Shown piece by piece: positions 28,342 through 37,791 of a stretch of 64,000 nt of DNA. The DNA lies in assembly GCF_000190535.1 (NCBI RefSeq), contig NC_015160.1, positions 1,116,001 through 1,180,000 on the forward strand, given 5' to 3'. The position numbers and the translations under genes are program-made. Position 1 is the stretch's first letter; the number at the start of each line of letters is the position of its first letter. This DNA is from Odoribacter splanchnicus DSM 20712. GTDB taxonomy: Bacteria; Bacteroidota; Bacteroidia; Bacteroidales; Marinifilaceae. Under the pieces are notes generated by a model. It was not told where the DNA came from and did no database searches. It saw only the letters and a list, made by a program, of their open reading frames with translations.

Positions 28342-29273
28342 ATCATCAGATAAAAAAAACAATTATCTTTTATTTCTATCCATTGGTAGCTTTCAGAAGA
28401 TGGGTTATAAAACAAAAAAAGAACTATCTGGGACATCATAATCCTGAAAAATTAGCCAAACTACTCTATAGAAGGAAATTCCATAAGGAACTGAATTTAA
28501 ATAATCCTCAAACATTCAATGAAAAAGTGAATTGGCTGAAATTCCGATCAGATACATCTTTATGGACAGAATTAGCCGACAAGTATAAAGTCCGTGAATA
28601 CATTAAAAATAATGGTCTTGAAGAGATATTAGTTAAATTATACGGAAAATGGGACCGTGTAGAGGACATCGATTTTGAACAATTACCGAATAGCTTTGTT
28701 TTAAAAAGCAATAATGGATGTGGTACAGTACTATTAGTAGAAGATAAAACCAAACTGGATTTACAGGCAACCCGTAAATTGCTAAAAAAATGGCTTAAAC
28801 AAAAATATGGATACACCACAGCAGAACCGCATTATACAACCATAAAACCTTGTATTATAGCTGAGGAATATTTGAAATGGGATAATCCTTCCATTTCATC
28901 TTCACTCATAGATTATAAATTTCATTGTATACATGGATCCCCCCTTTATATTCAAGTTATGTCGGATAGACAACCTGGTCATATTTATCATTGGAATATT
29001 TATAATACATTCTGGCAACCATATTCCGGCTATATTCCACCCCAACTAAAAAAAGATAGTGAAATTCCGTGTCCACAGTCATTTGAAAGAATGTTAGATA
29101 TATGTAAAATTCTATCAAAACCTTTTCCCCAAGTACGTATCGACTTATATGAAATAGGAGGAAAAATTTATTTTGGAGAAATGACATTTACTTCTGCCGG
29201 TGGATATGATGATGAAATTCCTAACGATCTGGATGTTGAAATGGGAGAAAAAATGAATCTTCCATTAAATTAA
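28338..29273 (+). CDS. TupA-like ATP-grasp protein
   Basis: A 311-residue protein of the TupA-like ATP-grasp family common in capsule loci. Typical blocks are KLLYRRKFHKELNLNNPQTFNEKVNWLK (about residues 34-61), ADKYKVREYIK, FVLKSNNGCG (nucleotide-binding lysine), IAEEYL and DLYEIGGKIYFGEMTFTSAGG near the C terminus, with the Mg-binding Glu. TupA of Bacillus adds glutamate-type residues to teichuronopeptide, so amide decoration is possible, but in glycan loci the reaction is not established. It lies in an ATGA overlap with the flippase gene. Confidence 0.85.
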   Translation: MNHQIKKTIIFYFYPLVAFRRWVIKQKKNYLGHHNPEKLAKLLYRRKFHKELNLNNPQTFNEKVNWLKFRSDTSLWTELADKYKVREYIKNNGLEEILVKLYGKWDRVEDIDFEQLPNSFVLKSNNGCGTVLLVEDKTKLDLQATRKLLKKWLKQKYGYTTAEPHYTTIKPCIIAEEYLKWDNPSISSSLIDYKFHCIHGSPLYIQVMSDRQPGHIYHWNIYNTFWQPYSGYIPPQLKKDSEIPCPQSFERMLDICKILSKPFPQVRIDLYEIGGKIYFGEMTFTSAGGYDDEIPNDLDVEMGEKMNLPLN

Positions 29274-29291
29274 ATTCCTTACAAATTTAGT

Positions 29292-30473
29292 ATGAGTCTC
29301 TATACGATCTGGAGCATTTTCGTTTATTTCATACTTATTGGAAGCTCTGTTTTAATTGTAGAGGAAATAAAATTTTTAAGTGTATTTTTCAGCCTGTTTT
29401 CAAAGATACTTTTTCTATATGTTTTTTTTAAGGCTTTATTTCATTTTTCCTTTTCTAAGTTTGATATTTTAATTTTTATATTTTTTATTTTCTCCATATT
29501 GAATTCATATGTGAATCAAATGTCTATTATTGAAATAATACCTTTTTTTATTAAAACAACCGGATTGGTATTATTTACGGAGCAACTGATAAAAAAAGAC
29601 ACAACACTTACACTATATTCACTATCGTTTGTATTTTCTTTTATTATTTATCTGAATTTTATCTTACTATTAATATATCCGGACGGTATATGGATAAATG
29701 AAAACGGAGGAGAATTATATTTTCTAGGAGGAAACTATAATCAGTTCGGGGGAGTGATCATCCCGGCATTAGCTGTAAATACATTATATTGTTTTCATGC
29801 GAACAAAGGTAAATTCAATTTATTTCTACTATATCCTATTTCTTTATTATCAGTTCTCTTACCTGGAAGCGGATCGATGACATCTTTTTTATGTATTGTT
29901 TTATTAATTACATATTTAGTATTTTTTCATCCTTTGAAAATACGGAAATGGTTTTTAATTCTACTATTCTCCGGTTTAATATTGTTTGCATTAACCATGG
30001 TATTTACCCAAAGTGAGGTTGTAAGTGGTTCAAAGTTACAGGTATTTATAGAAGATGTATTACAAAAAAATATGACTTTTTCAGGAAGAACTGTTATATG
30101 GATGTATTCTTTATATATGATAAGCAATTCTTTTATATCAGGCTATGGTTGGGTCGATAAAGATTGGGCATTAGAAAATATTCATGGCGTGATAACCCAT
30201 AATATTGAATTACAGATTTTGTTGCAAGGTGGAATTATTCTTGGGATTATATTTCTCTTTTTATTGTATACGGCTATCCGAAAGCAAAAGAATAAAATTT
30301 ATGATTCCGGTATCCGTATATTTCTGTTGGTTGTATTGACGATCTATTTCCTGATGTTACAGATGGAGTGTTACCCCTACCAAATGATACTGTTTATGTT
30401 ATTGATTGTATTTTTATCAAATTATTTTTTCCCCTATAAAAAAAGAAGATTGAAAATAAGTGCAGATGAATAA
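29292..30473 (+). CDS. Polysaccharide polymerase (Wzy/O-antigen-ligase-like)
   Basis: A 393-residue hydrophobic protein with about ten membrane segments and a short extracytoplasmic loop containing FSGRTVIWMYSLYMISNSFISGYGWVD (about residues 262-288). This resembles the Wzy_C region of O-antigen ligases and polymerases. It should polymerise the right-hand repeat unit. It is among the most AT-rich genes of the window, with frequent Phe/Leu/Ile codons. It ends 8-14 bp inside the next gene. Confidence 0.82.
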   Translation: MSLYTIWSIFVYFILIGSSVLIVEEIKFLSVFFSLFSKILFLYVFFKALFHFSFSKFDILIFIFFIFSILNSYVNQMSIIEIIPFFIKTTGLVLFTEQLIKKDTTLTLYSLSFVFSFIIYLNFILLLIYPDGIWINENGGELYFLGGNYNQFGGVIIPALAVNTLYCFHANKGKFNLFLLYPISLLSVLLPGSGSMTSFLCIVLLITYLVFFHPLKIRKWFLILLFSGLILFALTMVFTQSEVVSGSKLQVFIEDVLQKNMTFSGRTVIWMYSLYMISNSFISGYGWVDKDWALENIHGVITHNIELQILLQGGIILGIIFLFLLYTAIRKQKNKIYDSGIRIFLLVVLTIYFLMLQMECYPYQMILFMLLIVFLSNYFFPYKKRRLKISADE

Positions 30474-31380
30474 TACGATTAATTTTTCCATCATTATTCC
30501 GACAAAGAATATCCCGGATCTGTTACAGCGTTGTCTGGAATCTATTCCCCAACGCTCCGATATAGAAATCATCGTTGTAGATGACAATAGTGACCGGGAA
30601 ATCGTCGATGTCAAAAATTATCCGGGGACGAATAACCAACAAGTAAAAATAATTTTCTTACCCGAGAGCAAAGGAGCAGGGTATGCACGTAATATCGGTT
30701 TAACAATAGCCAAAGGGAAATGGATATTATTCGCCGATTCCGACGATTATTTTTCAGAAAAATTTTCTGATATATTGGATCGTTACATAAATTCTGAATA
30801 TGACATTATATTTTTAAACTACGAGAGAGTCGATTCGGTTACAAAAGAAAAAATACACGTCTACAGACAGTCTTTCATTACAGGTAAAAACTTAAATGAC
30901 AAATTATTAGAAAACAAGTTAAGATTTGTTATGGGGCCACCCTGGTGCAAAATGATCGCTCATCATTTAATAAAAAAATACAATGTAAAATTTGATGAAG
31001 TAGCCAAACATAATGATACGATGTTTTCTCTTAAAATCGGCTATTATGCAGATCGTATATTCATCGATCCGGAAATAGCTTATTATAATACCCAACGAGA
31101 AGGTTCTATCACTACGTCCAGATTTGCCCCAAGCAGTATTTATATTTCCACCATATTCGACGTCGAAATGGATTATATGAAATTCGCCAGGGAACATCAC
31201 ATCAAATTTGTAAAGTGGAGATTATGGGATTCAACAATTGCCTGTGCGAGAAATGAAAAAGATCTGATTTTCGAAATACTGAAATATTTGCATAAAAAAC
31301 ACTGTCTCCGAATGCTTTTACTGAAAATGCCTGTGTATCTAACTATCCGGATTTATAACAAATGTTTCGGTAATGATTAA
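30466..31380 (+). CDS. Glycosyltransferase family 2
   Basis: About 304 residues from ATG 30466 (a GTG two codons upstream is possible). The GT-A fold is shown by FSIIIPTKNIPDLLQRCLESI, IIVVDDNSD, GAGYARNIGLTIAKGKWILF and the metal-binding ADSDDYF at about residue 90. The C-terminal third has HNDTMFSLKIGYYADRI, the usual ED-like acceptor-side helix. It adds one sugar to the lipid-linked unit at the cytoplasmic face. Donor unknown. Confidence 0.88.
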   Translation: MNNTINFSIIIPTKNIPDLLQRCLESIPQRSDIEIIVVDDNSDREIVDVKNYPGTNNQQVKIIFLPESKGAGYARNIGLTIAKGKWILFADSDDYFSEKFSDILDRYINSEYDIIFLNYERVDSVTKEKIHVYRQSFITGKNLNDKLLENKLRFVMGPPWCKMIAHHLIKKYNVKFDEVAKHNDTMFSLKIGYYADRIFIDPEIAYYNTQREGSITTSRFAPSSIYISTIFDVEMDYMKFAREHHIKFVKWRLWDSTIACARNEKDLIFEILKYLHKKHCLRMLLLKMPVYLTIRIYNKCFGND

Positions 31381-31383
31381 ATT

Positions 31384-32541
31384 ATGAAAATATTAATTAT
31401 AGCAAGGGGATATCCCACTCCTAATCATCCATTGTTCGGTTGTTTTGAAGCAACGCAAGCTCATGCATTACAGAAACTGGGGCATGAGGTAATATACATC
31501 GGATTGAATTTTTATTCAGCCAAGAACTGGGACATTATCGGTACTAATCATCGAATCGTAGACGGTATCAATATTTATGAACATTATTTTTTGGCCGTAC
31601 CTTACCGGAGATTGATGCCGGAAGTTATTATACATCATGTTTTAAAGAAAGAAATTATAAAACTGTATAAAAAGGTAGAAAAGCTGCATGGTAAACCGGA
31701 TATCATTCATTCACATTATTTAGATATTTCTGTACTTGCCTCAGTCTTAAAAAAGAAATTTAATATTCCTTGGGTGTGTACTGAGCATTGGAGTATAATA
31801 AATAATGATATTTTACCTGAATATGTAAAAAACTACGGTAAGCTGACTTATCCGTATGCCGATGCAATAATAACTGTTTCCAACTCTTTGGCACTCCGTT
31901 TATTTCAACATTGGAAGGTCAGAAGTACTGTTATTTATAATATGGTTTCCGATGCTTTCTTTGTTAAAAATACAGATACCCCAAATAGGCTGGGATTCCG
32001 ATTTATATCTGTCGGCAATCTGATTCATAGAAAAGGGCATGATATATTGATCGATGCTTTTAAAAAAGCTGATTTTGATACGAATGTATCACTCACCATT
32101 GTTGGAGGAGGTAATCAGCGGTCGCGTCTTCAAAATATGATCGATAGTGCGGGTTTAACAGCTCGAATCACATTGATGGGGTTAAAAAGTCAGCAGGAAA
32201 TACAGAATTTAATTTCAGAGTCGGATGTTTTTGTATTAGCCAGTAGAAAAGAAACATTCGGGGTAGTATATATAGAAGCAATGGCCAAAGGCTTGCCTGT
32301 TATAGCAACGCCTTGCGGTGGCCCGGAAGAATTTGTCAACCATGAAAATGGTTTGTTAGTTCCCTGTAACCGTGTTAATGAATTAACGGATGCTTTGAAA
32401 TATATGCATAAAAATATAAATGAATACAATAGGGATAAAATCCGGGAATCAACTTTAAAAAAATTTTCGGAAACGAGTATTGCTCAAAAAATTGAAGAGG
32501 TATACCTCAATATTTTAAAAAAACGTCATGATACTTTATAG
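31384..32541 (+). CDS. Glycosyltransferase family 4
   Basis: A 385-residue GT-B protein. N-terminal ARGYPTPNHPLFGCFEATQAHAL, then HSHYLDISVLAS and CTEHWS. The donor domain has SVGNLIHRKGHDILIDAF, LTIVGGG, and the EX7E site in SRKETFGVVYIEAMAKGLPVI (about residues 289-309). Complete and highly typical of capsule GT4 enzymes. It starts 4 bases after the GT2 gene. Donor and linkage cannot be assigned. Confidence 0.9.
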   Translation: MKILIIARGYPTPNHPLFGCFEATQAHALQKLGHEVIYIGLNFYSAKNWDIIGTNHRIVDGINIYEHYFLAVPYRRLMPEVIIHHVLKKEIIKLYKKVEKLHGKPDIIHSHYLDISVLASVLKKKFNIPWVCTEHWSIINNDILPEYVKNYGKLTYPYADAIITVSNSLALRLFQHWKVRSTVIYNMVSDAFFVKNTDTPNRLGFRFISVGNLIHRKGHDILIDAFKKADFDTNVSLTIVGGGNQRSRLQNMIDSAGLTARITLMGLKSQQEIQNLISESDVFVLASRKETFGVVYIEAMAKGLPVIATPCGGPEEFVNHENGLLVPCNRVNELTDALKYMHKNINEYNRDKIRESTLKKFSETSIAQKIEEVYLNILKKRHDTL

Positions 32542-32580
32542 TTCTGTCGATAAATAAATTAATTTCATTTATAATCACCT

Positions 32581-33219
32581 ATGGCTAAATACAAACTAAG
32601 GTTAGCAAAACCCAGCGATGCAAAAGAAATAGCAAACCTTCATTATTCTATCCGGGAACAGGGGGCTCCGGGGATTTTTGCCATGATGGGTAAGCCTTTT
32701 TTGAAAAAATACTACAAAATAGTACTGAATGATCCGAATGAAGTGGTTATCTGTGCAGAAAACGAAAAAGGCCAGATTGTCGGTTTTAACAGTAGTACCC
32801 TGGATGCAAAAGCGCAGATGGACAATCTGAGGAGAAAAAGGGTTCAACTGGCTTTCGCTGCATTTACTTCTATCCTTGCAAATCCGAAATTGATCAAACC
32901 TTTATTCGACCGATATAAATCCATGCACACTTCTTCCCCGACCAAATATTTTGTGTCGGAAGGAGTCCGGGGGGAATATTGGGCCTGGAAGGCAGCCGAA
33001 AAGGATCCGGTCGGTAGTGTGGAAATGAACATGGCCTACAGAGCTGTATTAAGGGCTTTGGGGGTAAAAGAAGTTTTTTATGAAGTCGATGCCGGTAATA
33101 AGAAAGTACTGGCCTATCACAAATTACACAAAGATGTTATCATTGAAACGATTAATCTACCCGATGGCAGGGAAAGATATCTGATGAAAAGCGATCTGAC
33201 CCGGAAGAATACAAAATAG
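32581..33219 (+). CDS. GNAT-family acyltransferase
   Basis: A 212-residue protein with a GNAT-like start (YKLRLAKPSDAKEIANLHY), a central beta-strand region EVVICAENEKGQIVGFNSS, and a late strand VKEVFYEVDAGNKKVLAYHKLH, as in the C-terminal half of GNAT folds. It opens the acyl-ACP block, which makes it the best candidate to move the acyl group from ACP or CoA to an amino sugar, possibly the 4-amino sugar made by the terminal cassette. That role is inferred from position. Confidence 0.75.
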   Translation: MAKYKLRLAKPSDAKEIANLHYSIREQGAPGIFAMMGKPFLKKYYKIVLNDPNEVVICAENEKGQIVGFNSSTLDAKAQMDNLRRKRVQLAFAAFTSILANPKLIKPLFDRYKSMHTSSPTKYFVSEGVRGEYWAWKAAEKDPVGSVEMNMAYRAVLRALGVKEVFYEVDAGNKKVLAYHKLHKDVIIETINLPDGRERYLMKSDLTRKNTK

Positions 33220-33266
33220 ATTTACAGTGAATGACCGATTATTTATAAAATTAACAGAATAATATT

Positions 33267-33491
33267 ATGGAAAAGTTTATTGAATTATTTGCCAATCTAT
33301 TCGACGAAACCGATATAAACGTATTTACTCCTCAGACAAAATTCAAAGAATTGGAAGAGTGGAGTTCGCTTATCGCTTTATCGGTCATACTGATGGTCGA
33401 TGAGGAATACGGAATCACTATCGAAGGAAAAGACATTGAAAATGTCGGTACGATCGAAGAATTATTCAATACAATCGAAAGTAAAAAATAA
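33267..33491 (+). CDS. Acyl carrier protein (first)
   Basis: A 74-residue acidic helical protein. The phosphopantetheine attachment serine is in LEEWSSLIAL (about residue 35; Trp-Ser-Ser-Leu instead of the usual Asp-Ser-Leu), followed by the helix II-III pattern VDEEYGITIEGKDIENVGTIEELF. It carries an acyl chain as a thioester for the neighbouring ligase, reductases and ketosynthase. It ends 6 bp before the SDR gene. Confidence 0.88.
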   Translation: MEKFIELFANLFDETDINVFTPQTKFKELEEWSSLIALSVILMVDEEYGITIEGKDIENVGTIEELFNTIESKK

Positions 33492-33497
33492 AATCCG

Positions 33498-34253
33498 ATG
33501 ACCTATAATCCGTTTTCTTTATCGGGAAAGACTGTCCTTATTACCGGTGCGGCATCCGGTATCGGGCGGGCAACAGCCATCGAATGCTGCCGGATGGGGG
33601 CTGAAGTCGTTATCACGGATATCAATCCGGAAGGATTGGAAGAAACCTTCCGGCAACTACCGGTACAAAACGGGACACATAGCCGAATTGTCACAGATCT
33701 GACCAAAGAAGAGGAAATCGAGTCGCTGGCCGATCGTTTACCCCGATTGGATGGTTGTGTCAATAACGCAGGGATAATGAAACTTGTACTTACTCCCTTT
33801 TTAACGACAGAAATCATCGAACGTATTCAAAAGATCAATCTGATCGCTCCGATGATGCTCACCCGCAATCTGGTAAAAAAGAAGAAAATGAAGAATCCTT
33901 CCTCCATTGTTTTTACGGCCTCTGCCGGAGGAGTATTCAGGGTATCCGCAGGCAACGGTATTTATGCCACGACCAAATGCGGAATAGATGCCTTTATGAG
34001 AACGACTGCTTTGGAATTAGGCAGTAAAGGGATCAGATGCAACAGCGTAAATCCGGGTATGGTCGAGACAAATCTGATCAGATCCGGTCAGTTATCGGAG
34101 GAACAACTGGAAAAAGACAAAAAAAATTATCCTCTTGGGCGTTATGGCCAACCTTCGGATATTGCTTATGCTATCGTGTACCTGCTTTCAGATGCTTCAT
34201 CCTGGATGACCGGAACGGCACTGAAAATCGACGGGGGAATGACATTAGCTTAA
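33498..34253 (+). CDS. SDR oxidoreductase, FabG-like (first)
   Basis: A 251-residue classical SDR. It has TGAASGIGRATAIEC (cofactor loop, about residues 13-27), NNAGIM, the catalytic Ser in VFTASAGG and YATTKCGIDAF (YxxxK, about residues 155-165), ending in the usual FabG tail MTGTALKIDGGM. It probably reduces a 3-oxoacyl-ACP to the 3-hydroxyacyl form in the acyl module, or less likely acts on a keto sugar. Confidence 0.87.
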   Translation: MTYNPFSLSGKTVLITGAASGIGRATAIECCRMGAEVVITDINPEGLEETFRQLPVQNGTHSRIVTDLTKEEEIESLADRLPRLDGCVNNAGIMKLVLTPFLTTEIIERIQKINLIAPMMLTRNLVKKKKMKNPSSIVFTASAGGVFRVSAGNGIYATTKCGIDAFMRTTALELGSKGIRCNSVNPGMVETNLIRSGQLSEEQLEKDKKNYPLGRYGQPSDIAYAIVYLLSDASSWMTGTALKIDGGMTLA

Positions 34254-34260
34254 TTGATTT

Positions 34261-35022
34261 ATGATGAAAAGATTTCTGGAAAATAAAGTTTGCCTGATTA
34301 CAGGAGGCGGTCGCGGAATCGGACGTGCTATAGCCGAACGTTTTGCCGGGGACGGTGCTATTGTTTATGCCGGAGATATTCAATGGGACGAACCGGATCA
34401 TTGGACGTGTGCCGTGGCGGAAAAATACCAGACCAAAGTTATTCCGGTATTACTGGATGTTACAGACCGGGAGATGGTCAAAAAAACGCTGATGGGGATA
34501 CATAAACAGGAAGGGCGCATCGATTGTGTCGTTAATAACGCCGCCATTATCTCCAATCAGAAACTCGGAATGGTATTACGTGAAAATCTGGAACAAATGT
34601 ACCGGGTCAATGTATTCGCAGTGATTGAAATGATTCAGACCGTTTCCCGGCTTATGGCGCGTTCGGGAGGCGGTTCGATTATCAATATGGCTTCGGTTAC
34701 CGGTGTCATCGGATCTCCGGGACAGGTAGCTTATTCCTCCACAAAAGGAGCGGTCATTACCATGACCAAATCTGCAGCCAAAGAACTCGCCCCGCTGCAT
34801 ATCCGGGTAAACGCTGTTGCTCCCGGTATTGTCAAAACGGAAAGATTCGAGGAGTTATACGAAACCGACAGCGATAAAATCGATGTCAGAATCCAAAAGA
34901 TCGGACTTGGCAGATTAGGTACTCCGGAAGATGTGGCCAATGCCTGTGCTTTTCTTGCCTCAGACAGAGCTGATTATATTTCCGGACAGATCTTAGGGGT
35001 AGACGGGTGTGCAGTAATCTAA
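34261..35022 (+). CDS. SDR oxidoreductase, FabG-like (second)
   Basis: A 253-residue classical SDR with LITGGGRGIGRAIAERF, NNAAIIS, INMASVTGV (catalytic Ser) and YSSTKGAVITMTKSAA (YxxxK), ending YISGQILGVDG. It is only moderately similar to the preceding SDR, so the two probably act on different intermediates or chain positions. It lies 7 bp after the first SDR. Confidence 0.87.
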   Translation: MMKRFLENKVCLITGGGRGIGRAIAERFAGDGAIVYAGDIQWDEPDHWTCAVAEKYQTKVIPVLLDVTDREMVKKTLMGIHKQEGRIDCVVNNAAIISNQKLGMVLRENLEQMYRVNVFAVIEMIQTVSRLMARSGGGSIINMASVTGVIGSPGQVAYSSTKGAVITMTKSAAKELAPLHIRVNAVAPGIVKTERFEELYETDSDKIDVRIQKIGLGRLGTPEDVANACAFLASDRADYISGQILGVDGCAVI

Positions 35023-35033
35023 ACGTTTTGAAT

Positions 35034-36434
35034 ATGTTTTTGAATATCGACCAGAAAAATCCGGCAGATATCGCTGCTATCGACGATCATGAGGATTCAC
35101 TTACTTACGGCGAATTAGTCCGTTTCTGTGATCATTTCGGAGAGGTACTGGGCAAAAGAACACTCATTTTTATCTTATCGGAGAATTGTATCGGTGCATT
35201 TGCAGGATACATCGGTGCGCTTTCGAATAAAATCGTACCGTTGATTATCCATAGTCATACAGAAAGCGGATTATTTCAGAATCTATTATCGGCATACCGA
35301 CCGGAATATTTATGGCTGCCGGAACGTTTGGGGCATGAGTACGGATCAGAAGTGATATTCGGTTTCAAACATTATATATTGGTAAAAACGGGAATGACAC
35401 CCCCACCCTTATATAAAGAACTTTCTTTGCTGTTACCGACTTCCGGCTCGACAGGAAGTTCGAAACTCGTGAGACATAGCTATAAAAACGTAGAGGCAAA
35501 TGCCCGTAACGTCTCTTTATTATTCGGCCTGGATAAACACGAACGTGCTTTAGCCACCCTACCCATATATTATACGATGGGGTTATCGGTGATAAGTAGT
35601 CATATTTATGCCGGAGCGACAATCTTACTGACTGGAAAAAGTCTGACAGACGGAAAGTTCTGGACCTTTATGAAGGAACATCGGGCAACAAGCTTCACCG
35701 GCGTCCCTTACAGTTTCGAAGTTCTCCAGAAATTACGTTTTTTCAGAATGGATCTCCCCCACCTGCAATTAATTACCCAAGGAGGAGGCAAGATGGATGA
35801 AAAATTATTCCGCACTTGTGCCGGCTATGCAGAGAAAAATGGGAAAAAATTTATCGCTACCTATGGGCAGACAGAAGGTACGGCCCGAATGGCTTATTTA
35901 CCCGCCCATCTGGCAAGTTCAAAGATTTGCAGTATAGGCCGGGCGATTCCGAATGGAGAATTATCTCTTGTCGACGAACAGGGAAAACTTATTCTGGAAA
36001 AAGAAGCGACAGGCCAGCTGATATACAAGGGGCCCAATGTCACGTTAGGCTATGCTTTTTCCGCCGATGATCTGATCAGGGGAGATGAAAACCAAGGGGT
36101 TCTTTTTACAGGGGATCTTGCCAGGAGGGATGCTGACGGATGTTATTACATCATAGGACGTATAGGACGCTTTTTAAAATTATTCGGTTTAAGGGTGGGA
36201 TTAGATGAATGTGAACGGATAATCAAGGCCGAATATAACCTGTTCTGTGCCTGTACGGGTACGGATAAAGGGATGTATGTCTACATTACGGACGGGAAAT
36301 TTGCAGATAAAGTTCTGGATTTACTGATCCGGAAAACCCATATCATAGCTTCGGCTTTCAAAGTTATTGTCATCCCGGAAATCCCTAAAAATGAAGCAGG
36401 AAAAATATTATACAGTAAATTAATCAAAGAATAA
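35034..36434 (+). CDS. AMP-binding acyl ligase (acyl-ACP/CoA synthetase-like)
   Basis: About 466 residues from ATG 35034 (a GTG at 35007 would overlap the SDR gene). Adenylate-forming motifs: LLPTSGSTGSSKLVRHSY (about residues 134-151), TYGQTEGTARM (about 281), FTGDLARRDADGCYYIIGR (about 361-379) and the hinge plus C-terminal lysine region PKNEAGKILYSKL. It is shorter than most acyl-CoA synthetases and resembles O-antigen-locus ligases that load an acid onto ACP. It activates the starter acid of the acyl module. Confidence 0.87.
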   Translation: MFLNIDQKNPADIAAIDDHEDSLTYGELVRFCDHFGEVLGKRTLIFILSENCIGAFAGYIGALSNKIVPLIIHSHTESGLFQNLLSAYRPEYLWLPERLGHEYGSEVIFGFKHYILVKTGMTPPPLYKELSLLLPTSGSTGSSKLVRHSYKNVEANARNVSLLFGLDKHERALATLPIYYTMGLSVISSHIYAGATILLTGKSLTDGKFWTFMKEHRATSFTGVPYSFEVLQKLRFFRMDLPHLQLITQGGGKMDEKLFRTCAGYAEKNGKKFIATYGQTEGTARMAYLPAHLASSKICSIGRAIPNGELSLVDEQGKLILEKEATGQLIYKGPNVTLGYAFSADDLIRGDENQGVLFTGDLARRDADGCYYIIGRIGRFLKLFGLRVGLDECERIIKAEYNLFCACTGTDKGMYVYITDGKFADKVLDLLIRKTHIIASAFKVIVIPEIPKNEAGKILYSKLIKE

Positions 36435-36445
36435 CAGGTTATACT

Positions 36446-36685
36446 ATGACGAATTTAGAAAAATACAATGAGGCGTTTACAACTGTTTTTTCAGTATCGG
36501 CCAAGGATTTAAACGATGAGTTCAACGCCGGGAATATCGATAGCTGGGATTCTGTCCACCAGTTAAGTATTGTAGCCCAATTGGAGGAAATATTCGATGT
36601 CATGTTCGATCCGGAAGATATTTTGGGACTAACCTCTTACGCTGAAGGCAAGAAGATTCTGTCCAAATATAATGTAGAACTTTAA
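36446..36685 (+). CDS. Acyl carrier protein (second)
   Basis: A 79-residue acidic helical protein with the attachment serine in NIDSWDSVHQLSIVAQLEE (DSV, about residue 36) and a full four-helix ACP pattern after it (FDVMFDPEDILGLTSYAEG). The standard DSV/DSL context contrasts with the WSSL of the first ACP, hinting at two separate carriers, one perhaps for starter and one for extender. Confidence 0.88.
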   Translation: MTNLEKYNEAFTTVFSVSAKDLNDEFNAGNIDSWDSVHQLSIVAQLEEIFDVMFDPEDILGLTSYAEGKKILSKYNVEL

Positions 36686-36696
36686 GCATCGGATTT

Positions 36697-37773
36697 ATGG
36701 CTCTCTGGAACATAAAGAACGTAAAGCTTGCGGGAGTTGCCGGTGCCGTACCGGACAAAGCCGTCGATACTCACGATTTCGATTTTTTCAATCGGGAAGA
36801 AGCCGATGTTTTTATAGATACCGTAGGTATAGAAAAACGATATGTCGCTACAGATGACATTTGTGCCTCCGACCTGTGTTTGGCAGCAGCTGAAAATCTG
36901 ATTGCAAAATTAGGATGGAATAAAGAAGAAATCGATATTTTATCTTTTGCATCCGTTACCGGAGATTACCGGACTCCACCGACCTCCTGTATTCTACAGG
37001 AACGTTTGGGTTTATCTGACCGTTGTTTTACACTGGATATTCCTATGGGATGTTGTGGTTGTGTATATTCGATCACAGTCGTCGGGAATATGCTATCGTC
37101 CGGTAATCTGAAAAAAGCTCTTTTATTGATCGGGGATACTGCGACACGAATGGGATCGCCATATGACAAAAGCCGTGTCCCGCTTTTCGGGGATTGCGGG
37201 ACTGCCCTGGCACTTGAATATCATGAGGATGCAGAACCCATTATTGTCGATTTCCATACCTTCGGCAAAGGATACCGGGCATTGATGACTCCGGCCGGAG
37301 GATTCAGACACCCGGTTACTCCTGAATCGTTCGAATACGAAGATTTCGGTAACGGTATTGTCAGAGCTCCGGTACATACACTGATCAACGGTATGGATGT
37401 GTTGTCGTTTGCTATTTCCAAACCTCCTAAAAGTATCGATGAATTACTAAAATATTGTGCTCTGGATAAAGAAAAAGATATCGATTATTTTCTGATTCAC
37501 CAGGCCAATAAACTAATCATCGACAGGATTGTAAAAAAACTGAAATTAGAAACGGCAAAAGTGCCTTGCAATATCCGGAATTTCGGTAATTTGGGTGGTT
37601 CTTCCATTCCCATGCTGATGGTTACCGATCTGAAAGAGCAATTGCAGGACCGGAAGCTGTCACTTCTGTGCTCGGCATTCGGTCTCGGACTCACATGGGG
37701 AACCATGTTTCTGAAAACAGAACCGATGGTTGTATGTGACTTGATTAAAATTGAATGTTCCTCCGGACTGTAA
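36697..37773 (+). CDS. 3-oxoacyl-ACP synthase III (KAS III/FabH-like)
   Basis: A 358-residue condensing enzyme. The Cys-His-Asn triad is visible: Cys119 in DIPMGCCGCVYSI, His in FLIHQANKLI (about residue 267) and Asn in IRNFGNLGGSSIP (about 297). It condenses an acyl starter with an extender on ACP. In an O-antigen or capsule operon it points to synthesis of a short 3-oxo/3-hydroxyacyl group dedicated to the glycan. Confidence 0.9.
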   Translation: MALWNIKNVKLAGVAGAVPDKAVDTHDFDFFNREEADVFIDTVGIEKRYVATDDICASDLCLAAAENLIAKLGWNKEEIDILSFASVTGDYRTPPTSCILQERLGLSDRCFTLDIPMGCCGCVYSITVVGNMLSSGNLKKALLLIGDTATRMGSPYDKSRVPLFGDCGTALALEYHEDAEPIIVDFHTFGKGYRALMTPAGGFRHPVTPESFEYEDFGNGIVRAPVHTLINGMDVLSFAISKPPKSIDELLKYCALDKEKDIDYFLIHQANKLIIDRIVKKLKLETAKVPCNIRNFGNLGGSSIPMLMVTDLKEQLQDRKLSLLCSAFGLGLTWGTMFLKTEPMVVCDLIKIECSSGL

Positions 37774-37791
37774 GAGTTAACTAAAGGTAGA